A program made the position numbers and the translations under genes. 12,436 nt of DNA from Desulfobacterales bacterium. GTDB lineage: Bacteria; Desulfobacterota; Desulfobacteria; Desulfobacterales; C00003106. Below are positions 6,965 through 12,436 of this stretch, in pieces; positions within the stretch are counted from its first letter, which is position 1; each line of letters opens with the position of its first letter. The stretch lies in assembly GCA_030613165.1 (NCBI GenBank), contig JAUWMN010000018.1:1-12436 (forward strand). The letters are read 5' to 3'. Under the pieces are notes generated by a model that saw nothing but the letters and a program-made list of their open reading frames with translations, was not told where the DNA came from and searched no databases.

Positions 6965-7613
6965 ATTCCAGAAGTGATGACTTGCGCTGCCTTCGAAAAG
7001 AGATCCCCATTAATATCCCGGCTAATAGTATTGCCGCGCCACTTAAAAACCATCGGAGGCCCTTATTCCATCTGAGAGACTTTACCTCACTCTCTAAAGT
7101 CTCTACCTGTTTTGTTTGAACAGCAAGAGCTTCTGATGCCTTTTCATAGGACTTCTTTAACTTCAAAAAATCTGCTGATTCCCGTTTTAGCGTATTATAT
7201 TCCTCTTCGATTTTACTTGAGGTCTTTTCTTGCTTTTTTAGGCCCATGGCCTGCTCTCGGTTGTCTTTTTTAAGCGCTTCGTTTTCCTCCTTATATAGGG
7301 ACACGGTACGAACCAAATTCTCATTTTGCCGTTTAAGAGCCTTTATTTGTATACTCTTTGGTATCTCTTTTGTTAGAAACCGGTTCAGCATCCATCCTTC
7401 TTTGCCGTTTTGTAGCCGTACAAAAGCCCATTCATCCTCCTGTTCTACGACCTCTAATTTTTGGTTCGATTTTGCAAGCGCAAGGATTTTGTGAGTTATG
7501 TCTTTTCCTGTACGAACGGTGACTTCGAACGAATCCGTTACATACATGGTCTCTGCGTATGCCATGCCACCGATTAAAAAAAACACCGCAATCAACAGTA
7601 CTATCCGTTTCAT
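6963..7613 (-). CDS. SH3-domain membrane-anchored envelope protein (SH3-and-anchor/YgiM type)
   Basis: This 216-residue protein has the layout of the bacterial SH3-and-anchor family. A signal peptide (about 1-20, ending AYA) is followed by a bacterial SH3 domain (about 22-85, with VRTGKD, DEWAFVRL and KEGWMLNRFL). A long charged coiled coil (about 90-182) leads to a C-terminal transmembrane helix (about 188-206) and a basic cytoplasmic tail RRQRKSSLLE. Such proteins sit in the periplasm anchored to the inner membrane; SH3b domains often bind peptidoglycan or envelope peptides, but the role of this family is poorly defined. AGGA 7 nt before the ATG (7611-7613) supports the start. A good promoter lies at 7704-7731. 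It is probably the first gene of a unit with nadB; a functional link between the two is not evident. Confidence 0.85.
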   Translation of the reverse strand: MKRIVLLIAVFFLIGGMAYAETMYVTDSFEVTVRTGKDITHKILALAKSNQKLEVVEQEDEWAFVRLQNGKEGWMLNRFLTKEIPKSIQIKALKRQNENLVRTVSLYKEENEALKKDNREQAMGLKKQEKTSSKIEEEYNTLKRESADFLKLKKSYEKASEALAVQTKQVETLESEVKSLRWNKGLRWFLSGAAILLAGILMGISFRRQRKSSLLE

Positions 7614-7644
7614 CAGAACATCCTTTTCCCAGGTTGAATTTAGA

Positions 7645-7663
7645 AGTTATATACTGTATAACT
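7645..7663. promoter_or_regulatory. 19-bp palindrome in the SH3-anchor leader
   Basis: AGTTATA (7645-7651) and TATAACT (7657-7663) are perfect inverted arms around TACTG. The site lies between the candidate promoter (7704-7731) and the gene start at 7613, so it would be in the 5' leader. It could be an operator or a weak RNA hairpin. No regulator family is recognised. Confidence 0.35.
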
Positions 7664-7703
7664 CCTTCAGAATTGATCAGAAATAGGTATTTAATTAAAA
7701 CCT

Positions 7704-7731
7704 ATAATAAAAACATATAAAGTTTTGTCAA
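7704..7731 (-). promoter_or_regulatory. Sigma70-type promoter for SH3-anchor/nadB
   Basis: On the minus strand a perfect TTGACA (7726-7731) is followed after 16 nt by TATTAT (7704-7709), which matches five of six -10 bases. The surroundings are AT-rich. Transcription would start near 7697, giving a leader of about 85 nt before the ATG at 7613. Confidence 0.65.
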
Positions 7732-7743
7732 CATTTTTTATGC

Positions 7744-7779
7744 TGAGACGTTAAAATTGATGACCTCGTAAAGGTCTCA
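7744..7779. repeat. Nested inverted repeat after the receiver-kinase gene
   Basis: An inner hairpin GACCT (7762-7766)/AGGTC (7772-7776) lies within a wider inverted pair TGAGAC (7744-7749)/GTCTCA (7774-7779). It sits just downstream of the receiver-kinase stop. It could help terminate that transcript, but no T-run follows directly. The complement of 7770-7778 reads GAGACCTTT, the same word found at 4287 and 12331, so it may be repeat debris. Confidence 0.35.
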
Positions 7780-7793
7780 AAAGGTCTTTGATT

Positions 7794-8957
7794 TCAAGAG
7801 GAGGCTTGTAAGTTGTATTCTGATGGTTTTTGACTTAAGGTGTGGTTCCGGTTCACCCCTTCCCCCGATGAAAGCGGCAGTTTTATTAATACCTCGGTCC
7901 CCTTGTCCTCGGAAGACTCAAAGGTTATCTCCCCGTCATGTGCTTTTACAACTAAGTTCGCCATATAGGTACCTATACCCATACCCTTCCTTTTCCCTGA
8001 GGTGGTATATTTTTCAAAAAATGTAGGGCGCAGACGTGCCGGAATAGCCCCCCAGTTTTGAACAGTAACCCATACGTGGCTATTTGTATTTTTAATCTTG
8101 ATCTTTACTCTTCTATCCAGAGGTGATGCCTCAATGGCATTTTTTAAAAGATTGTCCATAGCATTTTGAAGGTACATCCGATCCCCTTTAAAGGAAAGGA
8201 CGTTCTCTATGGAAAGCATTTTTTTGTTGTATATCATGGAAATATCTACATTCTTTTCATCGGCCAAAAAATGTAATGTCTTCCTTGACTGTCTGGCGAG
8301 GTCCAAAAAGTCAAACTCTGTCTTATTAAGTTGAAAATGTGTTTGTTCTAAATGCGATATATTAAGATAGGCGTTTACCATGTTTTCCAACTGAATACTG
8401 CATTGTTGAATTTGTTTACAATATCCCAATTGATTATCATCCAATGATGTTCTGTTGACAAGAAGATTGGTAAAACCGATTATTCCTATAAGTAGAGATC
8501 GCATATCATGTTGCAGCATCTCCTGTTTTGACTTCATTTCCTCATAGCTTTTCTTGTTCTTTTCAGCATTCAGGGTTTGTTCTTTCTGCAAAATTTTTTC
8601 TTTTAAAGCGGCATTAATAACCTCGCAAAGTTTTGTTGGTTTGACCGGTTTGGTCAGATAGTCAAAGGCCCTGCAACGAATTGCTTCTGATGCCGAGCTA
8701 AAGGTAGGAAATCCTGAAAGCATAATGATCTGACAAAGGGGATGTCTGGCCTGGATAAATCTAAGGATGTCCACGCCGTCTCCTTGCCCTGGAAGAATCC
8801 GATCCACTACGGCAACATCAAACTCTTTTTTGGATAATATGGATTTCGCTTTTTCGGCATCTTCCGCCACCAACACTTCATGGCCCACTTTAGAAAGGAC
8901 GTTATTATACAGACGCCGAATAACTTCTTCATCATCCACGACGAGAATCTTTGCCAT
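7794..8957 (-). CDS. Cytoplasmic receiver-histidine kinase hybrid
   Basis: This 387-residue signalling protein has no membrane segment. Residues 1-120 are a CheY-type receiver: acidic pair D8/D9, phosphoacceptor D52, S81 in MLSGFP and K103 in LTKP. A charged linker (about 118-145) follows. The dimerisation/phosphoacceptor helix carries the H-box LQHDMRSLL with H150. The ATP-binding domain has the N-box DNLLKNA (268-274) and glycine box GMGIGTYMA (325-333). At the usual DxGxG site the sequence is NWGAIP (301-306), with Asn replacing the normally conserved Asp. Proteins of this layout take phosphate from another kinase or act as soluble relay kinases. No partner regulator is adjacent. GGAG before the ATG (8955-8957) supports the start, and a candidate promoter lies at 9008-9035. 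The target pathway is unknown. Confidence 0.9.
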   Translation of the reverse strand: MAKILVVDDEEVIRRLYNNVLSKVGHEVLVAEDAEKAKSILSKKEFDVAVVDRILPGQGDGVDILRFIQARHPLCQIIMLSGFPTFSSASEAIRCRAFDYLTKPVKPTKLCEVINAALKEKILQKEQTLNAEKNKKSYEEMKSKQEMLQHDMRSLLIGIIGFTNLLVNRTSLDDNQLGYCKQIQQCSIQLENMVNAYLNISHLEQTHFQLNKTEFDFLDLARQSRKTLHFLADEKNVDISMIYNKKMLSIENVLSFKGDRMYLQNAMDNLLKNAIEASPLDRRVKIKIKNTNSHVWVTVQNWGAIPARLRPTFFEKYTTSGKRKGMGIGTYMANLVVKAHDGEITFESSEDKGTEVLIKLPLSSGEGVNRNHTLSQKPSEYNLQASS

Positions 8958-9007
8958 TCCGGTCTCCGCTGGGAAGTAAGACGAGGAAAGTTCCTTAATA
9001 TATTAGA

Positions 9008-9035
9008 AGTATCATTTAGCTACGTTGAATGTCAA
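9008..9035 (-). promoter_or_regulatory. Candidate sigma70-type promoter for the receiver-kinase gene
   Basis: On the minus strand, perfect TTGACA (9030-9035) is followed after 16 nt by GATACT (9008-9013), which matches four of six -10 bases including the key second A and last T. The leader to the ATG at 8957 would be about 45 nt. Confidence 0.55.
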
Positions 9036-9131
9036 GTTGAAAAAATTTGGAAGAATAAGTCGCAGAGGTTGATGCATTAAAGATTGATGTAGAGACTATT
9101 AAGAGACTTGTTCAGCAGTTATGCAAAGCTC

Positions 9132-10016
9132 TCAAAGCGCCCGCAACTGCTCAGGCACGAGAGGAATCTTTCCGCATATGGCTTTGTCGATTAACTCTAT
9201 AGTCGCGTCTTTATCCCTTGGGAGCCTTGCTTTAATGGGCAGATAGTTGGATGCGTGGTTGGCGTAAAACAGCCCTCTTGAAAGTCTGGTATGTTCGAAC
9301 ATGGTCTTTAACTCTTCCAGCATCTCTTTGGAAGTAATCAGAGTAAATTTACCTTCTTGGCAGTCTGCATAAAGCTGGGTGTTGGGAAGAAGGATTAAGC
9401 TGAGCGCCCCGACATGGTCGGGGTCCATGGCGCTCAAAACCGTGCCGGTCTTTTCCGCGTGTATTTGAGAACGATCTCTCCCGGCCACTCCTAATAGAAC
9501 CGTTGTCGAGAGTTTTATCCCGCTTTCCTTTACCTTCTTTCCAGCGGCAATGATCCTTTCAGCGCCCACTCCTTTTCGTATCTTTTTCAATGTAGTGTCA
9601 TCGCCGCTTTCCACTCCCATGTATACAATCCCCAGCCCGTTTTCACGGAGGACTTTTAGCTCATCGAGACTTTTCATACGAATACTTTTCGCATTTGCAT
9701 AGAGTCCGATTCGTGTCACCCAGGGGAGACGGCTTCGGATCATCCGTAAGAGACTCAACAATTTTTCCTGGGGGAGTATGAGAGCGTCGCCGTCAGTGAG
9801 AAAGACCTTGCGCTGGCGCGTGCAATAGTGTGCGGCAAAATCGATATCCTTCATTACAATCGATTCGGATTTTATCTTGAACCGCTTCCCTTTGTATGTT
9901 CCGCAAAACGTGCATTTGTTATGTGAGCATCCCACGGTAACTTGCAGGATGATACTGAATGCCTCGCTTGGAGGACGGATTATGTTACCTTCGTAATGCA
10001 TAGCGTTGTTTTCCAT
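9132..10016 (-). CDS. Radical SAM protein, function unknown
   Basis: This 294-residue radical SAM enzyme has its iron-sulfur cysteines in VGCSHNKCTFCGTY (C30, C35, C38). The spacing is C-x4-C-x2-C rather than the usual C-x3-C-x2-C. It also shows FLTDGDAL (72-79), a SAM-binding MGVESGDD segment around residues 133-140 and a later LLPNTQLYAD block. These are typical of the Elp3/COG1032-like radical SAM group. There is no visible B12-binding, TRAM or SPASM domain, and no peptide or cofactor partner next door, so the substrate cannot be named. The ATG at 10014-10016 has only a weak AAGAA upstream; M6 is a possible alternative. It is a single-gene unit, divergent from aroE. Confidence 0.85.
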   Translation of the reverse strand: MENNAMHYEGNIIRPPSEAFSIILQVTVGCSHNKCTFCGTYKGKRFKIKSESIVMKDIDFAAHYCTRQRKVFLTDGDALILPQEKLLSLLRMIRSRLPWVTRIGLYANAKSIRMKSLDELKVLRENGLGIVYMGVESGDDTTLKKIRKGVGAERIIAAGKKVKESGIKLSTTVLLGVAGRDRSQIHAEKTGTVLSAMDPDHVGALSLILLPNTQLYADCQEGKFTLITSKEMLEELKTMFEHTRLSRGLFYANHASNYLPIKARLPRDKDATIELIDKAICGKIPLVPEQLRAL

Positions 10017-10229
10017 CGTTCTTGATCAAAACAAATGACCGACGTTACTGAAACGGTCTGCAACTATTGATACATTTCATTCTTTAAATCAATTAAAAAA
10101 ACAGCAAAACAGAACTTGATGATTAAAAACGGTTATGTTAATTTCAGCCAAGTACTTTTTTTTGCAGAAAAATTGTAATACGAAAACATAGTCCACAGAT
10201 TAGGGAAATATAGTTTTAAGGGGGGCCAT
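10017..10229. promoter_or_regulatory. Divergent gap between the radical SAM gene and aroE
   Basis: This AT-rich gap of about 213 bp must hold the start signals for both neighbours. The only promoter-like match I can offer is weak (TTGATG at 10118-10123 with GTTAAT 15 nt later, plus strand). No gene, RNA motif or strong repeat is visible. Confidence 0.35.
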
Positions 10230-11048
10230 TTGCCTGAAAAACTTAGACCACAATTGTACGGTATTCTTGGACATCCGGTTGCGCACAGCCTTAGCCCGGC
10301 TATGCATAACGCGGCATTCAGCCACTTGCGAATCGAGGCCTGCTACGTTCCCTTTGATGTGACAGACGTCAAGGCCGCGATTCAAGCAGTGCGAACTCTC
10401 GGCATCCGCGGGGTCAGTATCACTGTTCCTCATAAGATATCAATAATGCCGCACCTGGATCATATTGACAACACAGCGCAAAAGATAGGCGCGGTCAATA
10501 CAGTGGTAAACCGAGATGGAGAATTAACCGGAACCAACACCGATGGTATTGGCGCGATAAGAGCCCTGTCAAAAGCAGGGTCCTTAAAGGAAAAGCGCAT
10601 TGTTGTAATTGGCGCTGGCGGGGCTGCCCGAGCCATAGGATTCGGGGTACAGTCTGTCGGCGGGAAAGTTATTATTGTAAATCGTACCATTGACCGCGGT
10701 CGCAAGCTGGCAGAGGACTTGGGCTGCGATTTTGTTCCATTGAACGAAATTGCGGGTGTGGATGCAAATATCATTGTCAATGCCACTACTGTCGGAATGC
10801 ATCCGGATTCAGAAAAGTCTCCTATCCCTTCCGAATGTTTAAAACCCGGCATTGTAGTAATGGACGCGGTTTACAGTCCTTTAAGGACACGTCTTTTAAA
10901 AGAGGCGGAAGCACGGGGATGTATGACCATCAATGGTCTTTATATGCTGATATATCAGGGGGCTGCTCAGTTTGAGATCTGGACCGGGGAAAAAGCTCCG
11001 GTCGAGTTCATGTTGGGAGCTGCCAAAGATAAGATAGAAGATCGATAG
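10230..11048 (+). CDS. aroE: Shikimate dehydrogenase AroE
   Basis: This 272-residue enzyme reduces 3-dehydroshikimate to shikimate with NADPH, in the cytoplasm. The substrate-binding N-terminal half shows GHPVAHSLSPAMHN (14-27), the catalytic lysine in SITVPHK (K69) and the aspartate in NTDG (D105). The nucleotide-binding half has GAGGAAR (128-134) and the NRT motif (151-153) that favours NADPH. The C-terminal YQGAAQFEIW helix is intact and length is normal. The TTG start (10230-10232) is preferred because a run of six G (10220-10225) lies 4 nt upstream and the family motif begins about 10 residues in. aroA follows after 11 nt, so the pair is co-transcribed and both act in chorismate synthesis. 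Confidence 0.95.
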   Translation: MPEKLRPQLYGILGHPVAHSLSPAMHNAAFSHLRIEACYVPFDVTDVKAAIQAVRTLGIRGVSITVPHKISIMPHLDHIDNTAQKIGAVNTVVNRDGELTGTNTDGIGAIRALSKAGSLKEKRIVVIGAGGAARAIGFGVQSVGGKVIIVNRTIDRGRKLAEDLGCDFVPLNEIAGVDANIIVNATTVGMHPDSEKSPIPSECLKPGIVVMDAVYSPLRTRLLKEAEARGCMTINGLYMLIYQGAAQFEIWTGEKAPVEFMLGAAKDKIEDR

Positions 11049-11059
11049 GAAAACAAACA

Positions 11060-12316
11060 ATGAAAACAATTCAATCGATAGGGGTGACCGAAGCTACTGT
11101 AACCGTTCCAGGTTCCAAGAGCTATACGCACAGGGCGTTGGTTGCCGCCGCGTTGGCTAATGGAGATAGTGTTATAGAAAACGGCCTGTTATGTGACGAT
11201 ACTTATTACACAATGACGGCCCTAAAAAAATTAGGGGCCGTTATTGATCATGTTGATAATAATTTTAGGGTTACAGGGACGGGAGGAGAACTCTCGGAAT
11301 GTTCCGATACTCTTCAATTCAGCAACGCGGGGACCTCTATACGTTTTTTGACCGCAGTTACGACGCTCGGAAAAGGCGCTTACACGCTTGCCGGAAACAC
11401 CCGGATGTCGGAACGCCCGATCCAGGACCTCTTGGACGGACTGAATCAAATAGGGACTCGCGCCTATTCGATAAACGGAAATGGCTGCCCCCCTGTTAAC
11501 GTTGAAACCAAAGGTCTTGAAGGTGGAAGCCTTTCCCTTAAGGCGAACGTCAGCAGTCAGTATCTTTCGGCCCTTTTGCTGGTGGCGCCTTACACCATAA
11601 ATGGTCTTGATGTAAAGATTGTCGGCGAATTGGTTTCACGACCGTATGTCACAATGACCATAGAGGTCATGGAACGGTTTGGCGTAAAAGTAGAACAAAG
11701 AGATCAGAACAGATTTTACGTAGCGGGCCGCAAAGGATACGCACCCACTCGTTTGTCAATAGAACCTGACGCATCCAACTCAAGCTATTTTTGGGCTGCC
11801 GCAGCCATTACAGGCGCCCGAATCAAGGTTGCCAACATTAAGCCTGCGTCGCGCCAGGGAGACTTGAGGCTTTTAGGTCTCCTTGAAGAGATGGGGTGTC
11901 AGATAGAAGAAGAGATCGATGGAATTAGCGTGCGGGGAAGACCGCTACAGGGCATTACAGCGGACATGGGAATGATGCCGGATGTCGTGCCGACCCTTGC
12001 GGTCGTGGCTGCTTTTGCCGAAGGTACGACCACGATTCGCAATGTGGCTCATCTTAAAATAAAGGAAACCGACCGGTTGGCCGCGGTTAAGAATGAACTG
12101 ACAAAGATGGGTATTAATGTTGAGCTGCTTCCTGACGGATTGATTATAGAAGGAGGGCGCCCACACAAGGCGGTCATCGAAACTTACGATGATCATCGAA
12201 TCGCAATGTGCTTTGCAGTAGCAGGGCTTGCGGTCCCAGGCGTCCAGATTAAAAAACCAAGTTGCGTAGAAAAATCATTCCCAACCTTTTGGGAAACACT
12301 CGAACAATTATACTGA
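11060..12316 (+). CDS. aroA: 3-phosphoshikimate 1-carboxyvinyltransferase (EPSP synthase) AroA
   Basis: This 418-residue enzyme joins phosphoenolpyruvate to shikimate-3-phosphate, the penultimate step to chorismate. Visible residues are PGSKSYTHR (17-25, with K20, S21, R25), NAGTSIR (89-95), R115/ERP, SSQY (165-168), D308 in MMPDVVPTL, KETDRL (335-340) and DDHRIAM near the C-terminus. Both inside-out alpha/beta domains are complete and the length is normal. The position corresponding to Pro101 of E. coli AroA is Phe (F96), while the preceding AGT is kept. UDP-GlcNAc carboxyvinyltransferase MurA is related, but the SYTHR and SSQY motifs and the aroE neighbour decide for AroA. AGGA about 10 nt before the ATG serves as ribosome-binding site. 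No clear terminator is seen before the repeat at 12331. Confidence 0.96.
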   Translation: MKTIQSIGVTEATVTVPGSKSYTHRALVAAALANGDSVIENGLLCDDTYYTMTALKKLGAVIDHVDNNFRVTGTGGELSECSDTLQFSNAGTSIRFLTAVTTLGKGAYTLAGNTRMSERPIQDLLDGLNQIGTRAYSINGNGCPPVNVETKGLEGGSLSLKANVSSQYLSALLLVAPYTINGLDVKIVGELVSRPYVTMTIEVMERFGVKVEQRDQNRFYVAGRKGYAPTRLSIEPDASNSSYFWAAAAITGARIKVANIKPASRQGDLRLLGLLEEMGCQIEEEIDGISVRGRPLQGITADMGMMPDVVPTLAVVAAFAEGTTTIRNVAHLKIKETDRLAAVKNELTKMGINVELLPDGLIIEGGRPHKAVIETYDDHRIAMCFAVAGLAVPGVQIKKPSCVEKSFPTFWETLEQLY

Positions 12317-12330
12317 CATAATCGCTGATT

Positions 12331-12436
12331 GAGACCTTTGCAAAACAGTCCTTTTGATGCTTAGTTTCCGTCCAGAAGGCGAAGATTTTACCCGGAGGAA
12401 TACATTGAGTATTTCGAGGACTAAAATCTGAGCCTG
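12331..12436. mobile_element. Probable end of an insertion element or repeat, partial
   Basis: Starting 14 nt after the aroA stop, the sequence GAGACCTTTGCAAAA looks like a terminal inverted repeat of a transposable element, and its first 14 bases recur exactly at 4287-4300. The rest to the window end has no convincing open frame and would be the subterminal part. From memory, similar ends occur in repeats of sulfate-reducing deltaproteobacteria, but I could not check this. The other end lies outside the window. Confidence 0.4.

Noticed and set aside
9061..9131. Possible terminator or repeat after the radical SAM gene (AGAGACT repeated near 9091 and 9103)
   Set aside because: It is only a short direct repeat, with no hairpin followed by a T-run.
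9058..9201. A protein-like plus-strand reading, VDALKIDVETIKRLVQQLC, in the gap and the end of the radical SAM gene
   Set aside because: It reads like a coding remnant but has no start codon, is preceded by a stop and soon enters antisense of the radical SAM gene. At under 50 codons it is too weak to call a pseudogene.
10017..10229. Riboswitch or T-box leader before aroE
   Set aside because: No conserved T-box core, tRNA-like fold or trp/tyr-type attenuator with terminator is recognisable, and the region is simply AT-rich.
10460..10852. A 130-codon minus-strand open frame inside aroE
   Set aside because: It is antisense to conserved AroE motifs and low in plausibility as a protein, so it is a shadow frame.
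1..12436. CRISPR array, tRNA or rRNA genes, prophage or defence genes
   Set aside because: There are no regularly spaced repeats, no tRNA cloverleaf or rRNA core sequence and no phage, nuclease or toxin-antitoxin motif. Almost all coding space is housekeeping or transporter genes.

Overview
The window looks like an ordinary chromosomal segment of a Gram-negative anaerobe, most plausibly a Desulfobacterota (deltaproteobacterial) species. This is inferred from gene content and protein style: a DnaJ start of the form MATKRDYYETLGV, a Gld-type ABC export module with a DUF4340 partner, a MenG/UbiE methyltransferase, an SH3-anchor protein, a free-standing receiver-histidine kinase and an aroE-aroA pair. 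Base composition is moderate to AT-rich. I could not run a taxonomic search.

Layout. Positions 1-4066 form one minus-strand block, read from 4066 downwards: ABC ATPase, ABC-2 permease, a GldG-like substrate-binding/auxiliary protein, a short DUF4340 protein, then the first 22 codons of dnaJ, cut by the window edge. A MITE-like imperfect palindrome (659-819) sits between the GldG-like and DUF4340 genes and supplies the last codons and stop of the former. Positions 4067-4299 are a divergent regulatory region with a 10-bp palindrome inside overlapping candidate promoters and a second, 40-nt hairpin just before the ribosome-binding site of the next gene. Positions 4300-5307 (+) hold ubiE/menG and a small two-helix membrane protein, whose stop codon overlaps the convergent nadB stop. 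Positions 5304-7613 (-) hold an SH3-anchor protein followed by nadB, behind a good sigma70-type promoter. Positions 7794-8957 (-) encode a soluble receiver-histidine kinase with its own candidate promoter, and 9132-10016 (-) a radical SAM protein. Positions 10230-12316 (+) are the shikimate-pathway pair aroE-aroA, after which a repeat or insertion-element end begins at about 12331 and runs off the window.

How the genes fit together. The first block is an ABC-2 exporter of unknown substrate with accessory periplasmic/membrane proteins. UbiE/MenG completes a respiratory quinone, probably menaquinone. NadB starts de novo NAD synthesis. AroE and AroA supply chorismate, which also feeds menaquinone and aromatic amino acids. 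These are mostly housekeeping functions. I see no CRISPR array, phage, defence island or clearly new multi-gene system. The most interesting signals are repeat or mobile-element debris that has become part of gene ends (659-819 and 4242-4302) and the symmetrical divergent promoter at 4128-4168.
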